Assembly (NCBI GenBank): GCA_035651755.1
Contig: DASRFA010000036.1
Coordinates: forward strand, 1-64,000
Direction of reading: 5' to 3'
Source: DASRFA01 sp035651755
GTDB lineage: Bacteria; Desulfobacterota; Binatia; UBA12015
DNA length: 64,000 bases
Shown here: positions 50,444 through 59,889 of the stretch, in pieces
Position numbering within the stretch: position 1 is the stretch's first letter
Layout of the letters: each line of letters starts with the position of its first letter
The notes under the pieces: model-generated
Seen by the model: only the letters and a program-made list of their open reading frames with translations
Database searches by the model: none
Told to the model about the DNA's origin: nothing
Position numbers and translations under genes: made by a program

Positions 50444-51664
50444 CTAGCCGGTGGGCAGCGCAGCGGAGAGTAACAACGTCGTCGTGAATCCCGGCATGGG
50501 CGGCGTCATCCACCGGCGGGCTCGCCCGCGACCGAAGGACTGTACCTTGCCCGCTTCCGCGAGCGCGTCGAGCGCGCGCTGCACCGTGCGCTGGCTGGCT
50601 CCGAGCGCGAGCGCAAGCGCCGAGCTCGACCATGACTCGCCGTCGGCGAGGAACGCCAGCACCACCGCGCGCTCGTCTTCGATGGGCCGTGCCAGCACGA
50701 CGACCTCGCGTGCGCGGCGGGGCGCGAGCGCGAAGCCGCGCTTCGTCGCCGTCACGTCGGCGAGCGTCCGAATCAATCTCCGGAGCCGGCCGACCTCGAC
50801 GCGCAAGCGCGCGCGATGCGATTCGTCGGCGCGCTTGGCTCCGAACACGCGCGCGACGAGGGCGTCCCGCGCGACGTCTCCCGGCCACGCTTCTCCGAGC
50901 GCGCGCGCGATCGCGAACAGCACGGGACGCCGCGCGAGCGGGACGACCCGACGCGTTTCGCGCACGACGTGTCGGCAAGCATCGACGACGAGCGCCTTCG
51001 AGGCGAGCAACCTTTCGACGTCCTCGAGCAGGAGAAGACGCTCCTCGCCGCGCGCGATCGAGCGCGCCGCGGGCGTGCGCAGGATGCGGCACGCGGTCTC
51101 GACCTCCGCCGTCAGCGCGGGGATCCGCGCGCGCCGCGCCGCGCGCTCCGCCCGGGCGAGCGCGGCGCGAGCCGCCTTCGTCCGCACCCGTCGAATCGCG
51201 ATGCCGGCGGCGACCAGCTCGTGGACCGTGCGCGACGCGGGCGCGAGCGCGCCGGGGTCGAGCCCCGCGAGGACCTGCTCCGCTTCGTCGATGTGCCCGA
51301 TCAGCACGAGGCGTCGCACCTCGAGGAGGCGTGCGTACGCGGCGTTGGCGCGGTCGCGGTGCGCTTCGAGCGTTGCCCGCGCCGCCTCGAGCGCCTTCGC
51401 GGGCCAGCCGAGATCGCGCGACACGAGCGCGATCTCGGCTTCGGCGACCGCGCACCGCGCGCCGGCCAGCGCGTCCTCGGGACCGAACGCACGCGCCGCC
51501 CTTCGCAGAAGCGCCTTCGCTCGATCGAGATCGCCGAGCTGCGCCATCGCGATGCCGCGAAGCGCGAGAGCGGGCGCGTCGTCGCGCAGGGCGACGCGGC
51601 TCAAGGCGCCGAGCGCGTCGCCGGCTGCGAGCGCGCGCGCCGCGCGGGCGATCACCGGGTCCAT
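50444..51664 (-). CDS. TPR-like transcriptional regulator with two helix-turn-helix regions
   Basis: 406 residues. The first ~210 are Ala/Arg/Leu-rich helical repeats of TPR type (ALRGIAMAQLGDLDRAKALL). Then comes an OmpR/SARP-like winged helix (HRARLRVEVGRLRRLIRTLADVTATKRGFAL), and last a second HTH (SSALALALGASQRTVQRALDALAEAGKVQ). No kinase or receiver domain. It would read an intracellular signal through the repeats. It is followed by the propeller gene and divergent from a wrecked DUF2182 gene, its probable former target. Confidence 0.83.
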   Translation of the reverse strand: MDPVIARAARALAAGDALGALSRVALRDDAPALALRGIAMAQLGDLDRAKALLRRAARAFGPEDALAGARCAVAEAEIALVSRDLGWPAKALEAARATLEAHRDRANAAYARLLEVRRLVLIGHIDEAEQVLAGLDPGALAPASRTVHELVAAGIAIRRVRTKAARAALARAERAARRARIPALTAEVETACRILRTPAARSIARGEERLLLLEDVERLLASKALVVDACRHVVRETRRVVPLARRPVLFAIARALGEAWPGDVARDALVARVFGAKRADESHRARLRVEVGRLRRLIRTLADVTATKRGFALAPRRAREVVVLARPIEDERAVVLAFLADGESWSSSALALALGASQRTVQRALDALAEAGKVQSFGRGRARRWMTPPMPGFTTTLLLSAALPTG

Positions 51665-51755
51665 CGGAATCGCGCCAAAATTGTAACCCCCATCGGTCTA
51701 TACCTGGCTCTCGATCCATCTCACGATGTGGTCGTCGGAAGGAGGTGGAGGACCG

Positions 51756-51945
51756 ATGACGAACCGCGGAACCGGACACGCATCGCGGCGTCATGATGGT
51801 GGCGATGATGCTGCCGTCCCTCGTCCCGACCGCCATCACCGCCGAGCGAGTGGCGCCGGCCGGCGAGCGGGTCGCGCGCGCGATCGGCGGCACCGCCGTC
51901 GCGGCGGGCCTGCTCCTGATCGCGCGGGCGGCCGGCGTCGGATGA
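51756..51945 (+). pseudogene. DUF2182 metal-binding membrane protein, internally deleted and frameshifted
   Basis: A strong ribosome site (GGAGGTGGAGG) and ATG at 51756 lead into a few codons, after which the frame is lost. In the frame from 51793 the residues MMVAMMLPSLVP, a hallmark of DUF2182 membrane proteins, are joined directly to AERVAPAGERVARAIGG and GLLLIARAAG, which look like the end of the same family. About 150 residues of the middle are missing. So the gene has a frameshift near its start and a large in-frame deletion. Divergent from the TPR/HTH regulator. Confidence 0.6.
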
Positions 51946-51964
51946 CGCTCCGCCCGATCGGCCC

Positions 51965-53158
51965 CTAAGCCCGCTCGCGCGACGTCCGCGTGGACGACGG
52001 CGCCGGCGACTGGCGCGCCTCCAGGCGATCGATCGGCGGGCCGAGCGCCAGCCACTCGGACGCGGCGCGCTGCCCGGCGCGGTACATGGCCGCCATCATC
52101 GGGCGCTGGAAGTTCAGGTACGACCCGGCGCTGAACAGACGGCGATCCGGAGCGGGCCGGAGCGCCTGGTAGAGCTTGACGTCGCGATACGGGCTTCCCT
52201 CGAGGTGCGACAGGCGGTTGCGCTCGAGGAGCAGGAGGCGGTCGACGTTGTAGGCGTTCTCGAGGAACGAGTCCGCGGTCCGCTCGAGCGCGCGTCCAAA
52301 TCGGCGCAGCGGCGGGTTCCCGCGGTGCTGCTCGGTCACCATCACGGTCACGATCTGATCGGCGCCGAGCGCGACCGCGGGGGCGAGCGGCGTGTTCACG
52401 AGGAGCCCGCCGTCCCAGAGGAGACGCGCGCCGACCGTCACGGGGTTGAACAAGAGCGGGATGCTGCAGCTCGCGACCAGCATGTCGACGCTGATCGCGG
52501 GCACGACGATGTACTCGGAGGCCGGCACCGCGGGAACGGGGCCGGTCACGTAGCGCACCACGCGGCCGGTATTGACGTCGACGGTGTTGATCGCGAGCCG
52601 GCGCCGCGCGGGGACGCGCTCGCTTCCGAAGAGCTGGATCAGGCGCTCGCGCAGGAGCCCGGTGTCGACCAGCGACGGCGACTCGATGCCGTCGAGCAGC
52701 GAGCTCAGGAGATCGAACCGGCTCGTCAGGAAGAAATCGAGCCAGACCGCGGTGAGGGAGCCGATGCGCGGCGGCCAGTAGTGGCGCGCGCGCCGCGCGA
52801 AGCGCGCGATGTCACCGGGCAGGCGCGCGGGCGCGGCGGCGAGCTCGCGGATCGCGAGCCGCGCGACGGTCGCGAAGAGGGTGCTGAAGAAGCGCGTGTT
52901 CGCGATCACCGGCGGGTCGTCCGCGAACGCGTTCCACGCGTCCATCATCTCGCGCGGCGACATGCCGCACGCGATCATGGCCGCGTTCAGCGAGCCCGCG
53001 GAGGTGCCGCTCAGGACCGCAGGCCCTTCGGCGAAGCGCGGGTCGCGCAGCAGGCGCTCGTACACGCCGACCTGGAACGGTCCACGCGCGCCGCCGCCCG
53101 AGAGGACCAAGCCCAGCTTTCCGCCCGAGTCGGCGTTTCGTGCTAGCGTCGTCGTCAT
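51965..53158 (-). CDS. Patatin-like phospholipase
   Basis: 397 residues. All patatin landmarks are present: oxyanion loop GLVLSGGGARGPFQVG, nucleophile elbow GTSAGS (catalytic Ser) and the Asp of LWDGGLLVNTP, i.e. an intact Ser-Asp dyad. It should hydrolyse acyl chains from phospholipids or other lipids in the cytoplasm or at the membrane; no signal peptide. The C-terminal ~100 residues are less conserved. Divergent from the CPBP protease, with a 55-bp gap. Confidence 0.92.
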   Translation of the reverse strand: MTTTLARNADSGGKLGLVLSGGGARGPFQVGVYERLLRDPRFAEGPAVLSGTSAGSLNAAMIACGMSPREMMDAWNAFADDPPVIANTRFFSTLFATVARLAIRELAAAPARLPGDIARFARRARHYWPPRIGSLTAVWLDFFLTSRFDLLSSLLDGIESPSLVDTGLLRERLIQLFGSERVPARRRLAINTVDVNTGRVVRYVTGPVPAVPASEYIVVPAISVDMLVASCSIPLLFNPVTVGARLLWDGGLLVNTPLAPAVALGADQIVTVMVTEQHRGNPPLRRFGRALERTADSFLENAYNVDRLLLLERNRLSHLEGSPYRDVKLYQALRPAPDRRLFSAGSYLNFQRPMMAAMYRAGQRAASEWLALGPPIDRLEARQSPAPSSTRTSRERA

Positions 53159-53213
53159 CGCGGACGTTTCCCCGGGCCCTTATGCCGCACTGTCCCACCC
53201 ACTGCACGCGCTC

Positions 53214-54017
53214 ATGAGGCTCCTGTCCGCTGTCCTGGTATCGGCCGTCGTGACGGCGGGGTTGATCGCCCGCCGCCGGTCGCCGCGCCTCTCGATCGAG
53301 CCGTTCCCCAGCGTCGCGCGCGCCGCGGTCGCGGTGGTGCTGCTCGTCGGCGTGCTGGCGGTGACGGTCTTCCTGCCGCTCCAGGGTATCTTCGGAGAGT
53401 CCGCGCCCCCCGACCTCGAGAACGCCTCGTTCCTCTCGCTCTTCGCCGGCCATGTCGTCCTGGGCGGGTTCCTGCTCGTCTGGTGGGGCCTCGCCGGGTT
53501 CGTCGCACCCGAGCGTTTTCTGCGACTGTCGCTGCAGCGACCGGCGCGGCGGGTGTGGTTCGGCTTCGGGGCGGGGCTCGCCGGCTGGATGGCGACGATT
53601 GCCGCGATGGCGGCTGCGGCCTACTTCCTCGGCCTCGGCGAGAGAGCGGCCGGGATGAGCGGCGGCGGGGATGCAGCGGCCGGCGTCGGCGAGATCCCGG
53701 ACGTCGTGCGGTTTCTGGTCGGCCTGCCGGTCTGGCGGCGGCTCCTCCTCGTGATTTCCGCCGGGGTCTTCGAGGAGGCGTTCTTCCGCTCGTTCCTGCA
53801 GCCGCGGGCGGGGCTGTTCCTTTCGACGCTGCTCTTCACGATGAGCCATGCGAGCTACGGGATGCCCTTCATGCTGATCGGCGTGTTCACGGTGTCGCTC
53901 GTTCTCGGGCTTCTCTTCCGCGCGAGCGACGACGTCCTGCCGTGCATGGTCGCGCACAGCGTGTTCGACGGCGTGCAGCTCCTGGTCGTGCTGCCGTTCG
54001 TCGTCTCGTCGCAATGA
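53214..54017 (+). CDS. CPBP (CAAX-type) intramembrane glutamic protease
   Basis: 267 residues with about seven hydrophobic helices. The three active-site blocks of the ABI/CPBP family are seen in order: FEEAFFRSFL (EExxxR), FTMSHASYG, and VAHSVFDG (H-x3-D/N type). Such enzymes cut in the membrane or act as chaperones in peptide processing and immunity to bacteriocins. ATG 53214 is taken as the start; the frame stays open further upstream inside the patatin promoter. ATGA overlap with the HNH gene. Confidence 0.87.
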   Translation: MRLLSAVLVSAVVTAGLIARRRSPRLSIEPFPSVARAAVAVVLLVGVLAVTVFLPLQGIFGESAPPDLENASFLSLFAGHVVLGGFLLVWWGLAGFVAPERFLRLSLQRPARRVWFGFGAGLAGWMATIAAMAAAAYFLGLGERAAGMSGGGDAAAGVGEIPDVVRFLVGLPVWRRLLLVISAGVFEEAFFRSFLQPRAGLFLSTLLFTMSHASYGMPFMLIGVFTVSLVLGLLFRASDDVLPCMVAHSVFDGVQLLVVLPFVVSSQ

Positions 54018-54346
54018 GCGGCGGACGCGCTAAGCTTCGATCGATGGCCGAGCGCGTGTCCGGTGCGCCGTTTCTGGTCGAGGTCGACGAAGGCCACGTC
54101 CGCCGCGAGCGCGCGCGGGCGCGCGAGCTGCGCGCGTCGCCGTGGTGGAAGAGGCGGCGCGCGGCCGGCGTCTGCCACTACTGCGGGCGACGGGTCGGCG
54201 CGAGCGCGCTTACGATGGATCACGTCGTTCCGATCATCCGCGGCGGCCGGTCGACGCGCGGGAACGTCGTTCCCGCGTGCAAGGCTTGTAACGACGCGAA
54301 GAAGCACAGCCTCGCCTTCGAATGGGAGCCTGGAGCTGGCGAATAG
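54014..54346 (+). CDS. HNH endonuclease domain protein
   Basis: 110 residues. The C-terminal half is a compact HNH domain with two Cys pairs: CHYCGRRV, then MDHVVPIIRGGRST (Asp-His), then GNVVPACKACNDAK (Asn and Cys pair). This is the small CxxC-type HNH often called a 5-methylcytosine-restriction-like or group II-intron-type nuclease, common as a house gene of unknown role. ATG 54014 overlaps the CPBP stop; ATG 54044 is the alternative start. The N-terminal half is Arg-rich. Confidence 0.85.
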   Translation: MSGGRAKLRSMAERVSGAPFLVEVDEGHVRRERARARELRASPWWKRRRAAGVCHYCGRRVGASALTMDHVVPIIRGGRSTRGNVVPACKACNDAKKHSLAFEWEPGAGE

Positions 54347-54460
54347 GGCCCCGGCGCGCAGCGGCGCGGTTCCGCGATCGGTACCGGGTACCGCCGCCGC
54401 GGACGCGGTGTTAAGGTCGGTGCGGCGATCGATGCCCCCGCCCGATCCCGCCTGCTGCCG

Positions 54461-55099
54461 ATGTCACGCGACGAGCTTGTGATCCTCCAGCGCGGCCTGC
54501 GCGGTCGCGTGCCCGTCCTCACTCCCCACGAGCCCGGCTCGCGCGCCGCGGTCGCGATCGTCCTCGCACCCGGCGACGACGAGGCGCGCCTACTGCTGAT
54601 CAAGCGGGCGGAGCATCCGCTCGACCCGTGGTCGGGGCACATGGCCTTTCCCGGCGGCCGCCACGATGCGTGCGATCCCGACCTCGCCGCGACCGCGATC
54701 CGGGAGACCGCCGAGGAGGTCGGGATCGACCTCGCGCGCGACGGCGAGCTCCTCGCGCGCCTCGACGACCTGCACGCGGTCGCGAACGGCCGGCACCTCG
54801 ACATGGTCATCAGCCCGTTCCTCTTCCGGGTGGACCGGCCGCTGCCGACGCGCATCGACGCGACCGAGGTCGCAGCCGCGCTCTGGCTCCCGATGCGCGT
54901 CTTCCGCGACGATCGCTTCCACGGAACGATCGAGTTCACGCGCGAGGGCCACGAGATGCGCTACCCGGCGTTTGTCTACGAGGGCCATCGGGTCTGGGGG
55001 CTCACGTATCGCATGATCCGCGGATTCCTCGACGTCGTCGCGAGCGTCGCCGGTGCAGGCGGAGCGGGCGAAGCGCCCGAGACGGCGGCGCGCTCCTAG
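54461..55099 (+). CDS. CoA-type Nudix hydrolase
   Basis: 212 residues. FPGGRHDACDPDLAATAIRE-TAEEVGI is the Nudix box in its CoA-pyrophosphatase variant (Asp after GGR-x5 instead of Glu), and LIKRAEHPLDPWSGHMAF upstream is the UPF0035-type segment found in NudL/NUDT7-like enzymes. It should cleave CoA or acyl-CoA to 4'-phosphopantetheine and adenosine diphosphate, which fits the many acyl-CoA genes of the window. ATG 54461. Confidence 0.9.
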   Translation: MSRDELVILQRGLRGRVPVLTPHEPGSRAAVAIVLAPGDDEARLLLIKRAEHPLDPWSGHMAFPGGRHDACDPDLAATAIRETAEEVGIDLARDGELLARLDDLHAVANGRHLDMVISPFLFRVDRPLPTRIDATEVAAALWLPMRVFRDDRFHGTIEFTREGHEMRYPAFVYEGHRVWGLTYRMIRGFLDVVASVAGAGGAGEAPETAARS

Positions 55100-55132
55100 G
55101 CCCGGCGCGCGCGAGGACCGCGCGATGATCCG

Positions 55133-55683
55133 ATGATCCGTCTCTTCGTCAGCATCGAGCTCCCCGACGACGTCAAGGAAGCCCTCCGGCGCGTCTGCTG
55201 CGACGTGCCCGGCGCCCGCTGGCTCGAGCCCGACGAGATGCACCTCACGCTGCGCTTCATCGGCGAGGTCGACGGCCTCGTCTTCCACGACATCGCGGAC
55301 GCGCTCGACGACGTGCGCGGGGAGCCGTTCCCGCTCGAGGTGCGAGGCGTCGGTCACTTCCCGCCGCGCGGCGAGCCGCACGTGCTGTGGGCCGGAATCG
55401 AGAAGAGCGACGCGCTCGTCGACCTCCGAAACCGCGTCGAGGCGGCGGTCGTCCGGGCGGGCGTCGCGCCCGAGGGAAGGAAGTTCTCGCCGCACCTGAC
55501 GCTGGCGCGCCTGAAAGCGACCCCGCAGCGCGCCGTCGGGAGCTTCCTCGCGATGAACGGCCTTCTCCGCTGCGACCCGTTCACGGTGCGTGACTTCCAT
55601 CTGTACTCGAGCCAGCTTTCGGCGAAGCGGGCGGTGCATCGCTGCGAGGCGTCGTACCCGCTCGGGCGGCCGCGGGAGGCGAC

Positions 55684-55687
<4 letters not shown>
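55133..55687 (+). CDS. thpR: RNA 2',3'-cyclic phosphodiesterase ThpR
   Basis: 184 residues, the usual size. The two catalytic HxTx motifs are HLTLRF and HLTLAR, the signature of the 2H phosphoesterase/LigT family, which opens 2',3'-cyclic phosphates. N-terminal RLFVSIELPDDVK is also typical. ATG 55133; the stop overlaps the GTG of the YjbQ gene. Encoded in a run of small housekeeping genes (Nudix, ThpR, YjbQ, zinc ribbon) that may be co-transcribed. Confidence 0.94.
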
Positions 55688-56103
<416 letters not shown>

Positions 56104-56159
56104 CCGGGGCGCCCGGCCGCGGTTCCTCTTGCGGCGCGCGTCGGTGTAGGGTCGGCGGC

Positions 56160-56327
56160 ATGGCTGCCGATCCTCCCCGGGACGCAGGGCAGGGCGGTGC
56201 GCGCGCGGCGACGCGCAAGCCGCCGAAGCTCTTCGAGTGCAAGCTGTGCGGCAAGGTGTTCGACTCGGATGAGGCGCACCCGTCTTGCCCCGAGTGCGAC
56301 TCCAACGACGTGGAGCAGGTCGGCTAG
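56160..56327 (+). CDS. Small zinc-ribbon protein
   Basis: 55 residues. After ~22 basic and polar residues comes a single zinc ribbon, FECKLCGKVFDSDEAHPSCP-ECDS (CxxC-x12-CxxC). It resembles FmdB/rubredoxin-like ribbons often found as free-standing small proteins. ATG 56160. Function unknown; the C-terminal SNDVEQVG is similar to other short ribbons of this kind. Confidence 0.75.
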   Translation: MAADPPRDAGQGGARAATRKPPKLFECKLCGKVFDSDEAHPSCPECDSNDVEQVG

Positions 56328-56355
56328 GGTCGTTCCGCGAGCGCGAAAACGGCCT

Positions 56356-58155
56356 TCACAGCTTTCTGCGGCCCGCGGCGATCTCGTCCGCGAGCGCTCG
56401 ATCGAGCGGGACGTAGGTCGCTCGCTCGTCGTCGCGCAGCCAGAGCGGATCGCGCACGCGATCCAGGTCGAACGCCTCGTCCTGGAGCCGGAGCTTCCGG
56501 TTCTTGAAGTTGCCGGTCACGTCGACCGCATCGGCGACGCGCACGAAGAGCGGGCGCGCGTAGGCCGGCAGCGTGCGCGCCGCATGCGCGTAGAACGACG
56601 CCGGGTCGAACGCCGCCCCGTCGGCCGGTACGACGAGCGCCATGCCGGCGCGGCCGTCGCTGCCCGGGATCCGGACGCCGTACACCGCGGTCTCGTGCAC
56701 GCCGGGCGCGCGGTTCAGCAGGTGCTCGACCTCCATGGTCGCGACGTTCTCGCCCTTCCAGCGGAAGGTGTCTCCGATGCGATCGACGAAATAGTAGTAC
56801 GCCGCGTAGTCGCGCTTCAGCAGGTCGCCTGTGCGTAGCCACGTGTCGCCCTTCTCGAAGCAGTCGCGGAGGAGCTTCTTCTCGTTGTCGGCGCGGTCGG
56901 CGTAGCCGTCGAACGCCATCGGGCTGTCCTTCGCGACGCGACTCAGGAGCTCTCCCGCCTCGCCCACCCCGCACTCGACGAGGAAGCCGTCGGACCCGCG
57001 CACGAGCTCCCCGCGCTCGAGGTCGTAGCGCGCCAGCCTGAGGGAGTCGTGCGTGAAGGGCGCGCAGCGCCCGCACGAGCCGACGCGTCCGCGCCGGTTC
57101 TGCAGGCTCACGTTGCCTTCGGTCTGGCCGTAGGAGTCGATGATCTTCGGGATCCCGAAACGGTCGCGGAAGGCTTCCCAGATGTCGGGACGAAGGCCGG
57201 GTCCGGTCGCGAGGCGGATGCGATGGTCGCGATCGCGCGGCGTCGGCGGCTGCCGCATGAGATAGCGGCAGAGCTCGCCGACGTAGCAGAAGATCGTGAC
57301 GCCGTGGCGGCGGACGTCGTCGAGGAACTCGGTCGCGCTGAACTTCCGACGCGAGGCGAAGCAGGCGCCGCGGTGGAACGCGGGCGCGAAGCCGACGAAG
57401 TTCGCATACCCGTGGTAGAGCGGCGTCGGCGCGTAGGCGCAGTCGTCGGGCGTCTCCTCGAGGAGGATCGACAGCGAGTGGCCGCCGGCGGTGAAGCGCG
57501 CGTGCCGGACGATCGCGGGCTTCGGAAAGCCGGTCGTGCCGGACGTGTAGACGTAGAGGAAGACGTCGCCGATCTTGACGTCGGGGATGTCGGGCTCGTC
57601 CTCGGTCGCGGCGTCGAGCGCCTCGCCGAGCGACCGGAAGCGCGACCCCTCGACGACGATGTCGGGCACGTCCCCGAAGACCGTCACGTCGGGAAGCCGC
57701 TCGAGGAGCGGCAGCATCGCGCGCGAGCACGCGCGGTCGACGAGCGCGATCTTCGCCTTCGACGCGCGGTGCACGTGCGCCAGCGCCTCGCCCTCGAGGT
57801 GCGTGTTGACGAGCGCCGCGATCGCCCCGAGCTTCGCGCAGGCGCCCTGCGCCATGAGCATCGCGGGCGAGTTCTCCATCATCAGGTTGACGGCGTCGCC
57901 CTTGCCCGCGCCGGCCGCGCGCAGCGCGTTCGCCCAGCGGTTCACGCCGCGGTTGAACTCGCCGAACGTGACGGTCTCGCGCTCGAAGCGGAGCGCGACC
58001 CGGTCCGGGATGCGCTCCGCCTGGTCGCGGCAGACGTAGCCCATCGTGCGGAACGCGCCCGCCCCGGCGCCCTGCAGCGCGCGCCGGATCTCGAGGAAGC
58101 GCGGCAGCTCGATCAGGTCCTCGACGAGGGTCGCGATGCGGCTCGGAACGTCCAT
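56356..58155 (-). CDS. Long/very-long-chain fatty acyl-CoA synthetase (FATP/FadD6-like)
   Basis: 599 residues of the ANL superfamily. AMP-binding loop YVYTSGTTGFPKPAIV, then SYGQTEGNVSLQN, RTGDLLKRD and YYYFVDRIGDTFRWKGENV, the last being typical of the FATP/FadD6 branch (very-long-chain synthetases). The C-terminal adenylation Lys is expected in GNFKNRKLRL. It activates long-chain or sterol-side-chain acids to CoA esters at the membrane. ATG 58155. Second acyl-CoA ligase of the window; it differs from the one at 44 kb in branch and length. Confidence 0.92.
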   Translation of the reverse strand: MDVPSRIATLVEDLIELPRFLEIRRALQGAGAGAFRTMGYVCRDQAERIPDRVALRFERETVTFGEFNRGVNRWANALRAAGAGKGDAVNLMMENSPAMLMAQGACAKLGAIAALVNTHLEGEALAHVHRASKAKIALVDRACSRAMLPLLERLPDVTVFGDVPDIVVEGSRFRSLGEALDAATEDEPDIPDVKIGDVFLYVYTSGTTGFPKPAIVRHARFTAGGHSLSILLEETPDDCAYAPTPLYHGYANFVGFAPAFHRGACFASRRKFSATEFLDDVRRHGVTIFCYVGELCRYLMRQPPTPRDRDHRIRLATGPGLRPDIWEAFRDRFGIPKIIDSYGQTEGNVSLQNRRGRVGSCGRCAPFTHDSLRLARYDLERGELVRGSDGFLVECGVGEAGELLSRVAKDSPMAFDGYADRADNEKKLLRDCFEKGDTWLRTGDLLKRDYAAYYYFVDRIGDTFRWKGENVATMEVEHLLNRAPGVHETAVYGVRIPGSDGRAGMALVVPADGAAFDPASFYAHAARTLPAYARPLFVRVADAVDVTGNFKNRKLRLQDEAFDLDRVRDPLWLRDDERATYVPLDRALADEIAAGRRKL

Positions 58156-58324
58156 CGCCGACGTCGCTTAGCAGGCCGGCCGGGCGGGCCGCGAGGACCG
58201 GCCGCGACGGCCGGCCGCGCGCTCCACGGGCGGAGAAGCGCCGCGTCTGGAATCGGCGCGCCGAACCTGGAAACGTCGCGATCCGGGCCACGATCGACGC
58301 AGGACGGCCCGCGGGAGAACGACG

Positions 58325-59170
58325 ATGCTGCGAGGGCGCTGTCTCTGCGGTGCGGTCGCGTTCGAGGTGACCGGCCACGTCGGCATGGTGATGCACTGCC
58401 ACTGCTCGATGTGCAGGAAGTTCCACGGCACGCCGTTCTGCACTCACGGCGTGGTCCCGAAGGATGGGCTCCGGTGGGTCGCCGGCCGTGACGCGATCGG
58501 GACCTACGCGTCGTCTCCGGACGGCGGTCGGCCTTTCTGCTCGCGCTGCGGCTCGAACGCGCCGCACGAGCTGACGGACGTCGCGCTCGTTCCGCTCGGA
58601 AACCTCGACGGCGATCCGCGAGCGCGTCCGATCGCGCACATCTTCGTCGGCTCCAAGGCGCCGTGGTTCGAGATCGCGGACGACGTGGCGCAGTTCGACG
58701 AGTATCCACCCGGGCTCGACGCGCGCGCGGTCGAAGGCCCGGCGCGCACGCCCACACGCCCCGGCGTCATCACCGGAAGCTGCCTCTGCGACGCGGTCGC
58801 GTACGAGATCGAAGGCGGCTTCGACGTCGTTCGAAACTGCCACTGCGCTCGCTGCCGGCGAGCGCGGAGCGCGGCACACGCCACGAACGGCTTCGTCGCC
58901 CCCGACCGCTTTCGCTTCGTGCGCGGCGAGGATCGGCTCGTCAGCTACAAGCTGCCGGAGGCCGAGCGCTTCATGCAGCACTTCTGCTCCACGTGCGGGT
59001 CCGTCATGCCGCGCGCCATCTCTGGGCGGCCATACGTCGTCGTGCCGATGGGCGGCATCGACGGCGACCCCGGGATCCGTCCGAACGCTCACATCTTCGT
59101 CGGGTCGAAGGCGCCCTGGTACGAGATCGCGGACGATCTGCCGCGATACGAGGAGTATCCGACGTCATAG
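58325..59170 (+). CDS. Tandem GFA (CENP-V/glutathione-dependent formaldehyde-activating type) protein
   Basis: 281 residues made of two GFA domains. Each has zinc motifs: GRCLCGAV, HCHCSMCRK, CSRCG in the first; GSCLCDAV, NCHCARCRR, CSTCG in the second. Both end in a nearly identical AHIFVGSKAPW-(F/Y)-EIADD block, so the gene arose by duplication. Despite the family name the reaction is generally unknown. ATG 58325 has a GGGAG upstream. The stop TAG (59168-59170) is formed by the outer end of the IS element, so the original last codons may have been displaced. Confidence 0.9.
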   Translation: MLRGRCLCGAVAFEVTGHVGMVMHCHCSMCRKFHGTPFCTHGVVPKDGLRWVAGRDAIGTYASSPDGGRPFCSRCGSNAPHELTDVALVPLGNLDGDPRARPIAHIFVGSKAPWFEIADDVAQFDEYPPGLDARAVEGPARTPTRPGVITGSCLCDAVAYEIEGGFDVVRNCHCARCRRARSAAHATNGFVAPDRFRFVRGEDRLVSYKLPEAERFMQHFCSTCGSVMPRAISGRPYVVVPMGGIDGDPGIRPNAHIFVGSKAPWYEIADDLPRYEEYPTS

Positions 59171-59181
59171 GGAAGCTCTGC
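59168..59181 (+). repeat. Left terminal inverted repeat of the IS5-type relic
   Basis: TAGGGAAGCTCTGC, perfectly complementary to the right end at 59890. Its first three bases also serve as the stop codon of the GFA gene. Confidence 0.85.
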
Positions 59182-59189
59182 GCAGGTGG

Positions 59190-59829
59190 TCGCGCGACGG
59201 AACTTTTCGAGTTTGCTCATGAGATCGCCGCACCTCCGGCATACGCGTGATGTCCGCAGGCGCCGCGTCCGTCGCCACCATGCCGTGCGCAGCTTCATCC
59301 CGAAGTGCCACGCTTTCCTTTTGCGCGTCTGCTTCATCTCGGGGTCGCGCGTCTTCGTGGCGTTCTTGGTCGAGCTCCGTGCCGCGATGATCGTCGCGTC
59401 CACGATCGTCCCGGCCTTGAGCAGCAGCCGCTTCTCGGTGAGCAGATCGCGGACGGCGTCGAAGATCTTGCCCGTCAGCCCGTGCTCCTCGAGCAGATGT
59501 CGGAAGCGCAGGATCGTCGTCTCGTCCGGCACCACGTCCTCGCTCAGCTCGACTCGCGCAAAGCGCCGCATCGACTCGCTGTCGTAGATCGCGTCCTCAG
59601 CTTGCGGGTCCGAAAGATCGAACCACTGCTGCAGGAAGTAGATCCGCAGCATCTTCTCGAGCCCCACAGGCTGGCGACCTTTCCCGGTCTTCGGATAGTG
59701 CGGCTCGATCAGCGCGATGAACGACGCCTACGGGATCACCGCGTCCATCTCGGCGAGAAAACGCTCCCGGCGCGTGATCTTGCCCTTCTGGCTCCACGCC
59801 ATCGACGCGAACGTCCACTGATCAGCCAT
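59190..59829 (-). pseudogene. IS5-family transposase, N-terminal part only, with nonsense and frameshift
   Basis: Starts at ATG 59829 (MADQWTFASMAWSQKGKITR), the typical IS5-type transposase N-terminus. After AEMDAVIP an in-frame TAG (59730 region) replaces what is Trp in relatives. The frame then continues GLEKMLRIYFLQQWFDLSDP and VPDETTILRFRHLLEE, with the first catalytic Asp near TIVDATIIAARSST. After WHFGMK the frame shifts: the expected VATDAAPADITRMPE is read in another frame. The rest of the DDE domain is deleted. Non-functional. Confidence 0.85.
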
Positions 59830-59889
59830 CGCCACCACCCCTCAGCCGTCGATCGGCCTCCTCCATATGCCCGATTCTGATCGACTCGT

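Noticed and set aside
54014..54346. HNH plus CPBP protease as a possible defence pair
   Set aside because: The ATGA overlap is typical of ordinary gene packing here, and neither protein has a defence-specific fusion or partner.
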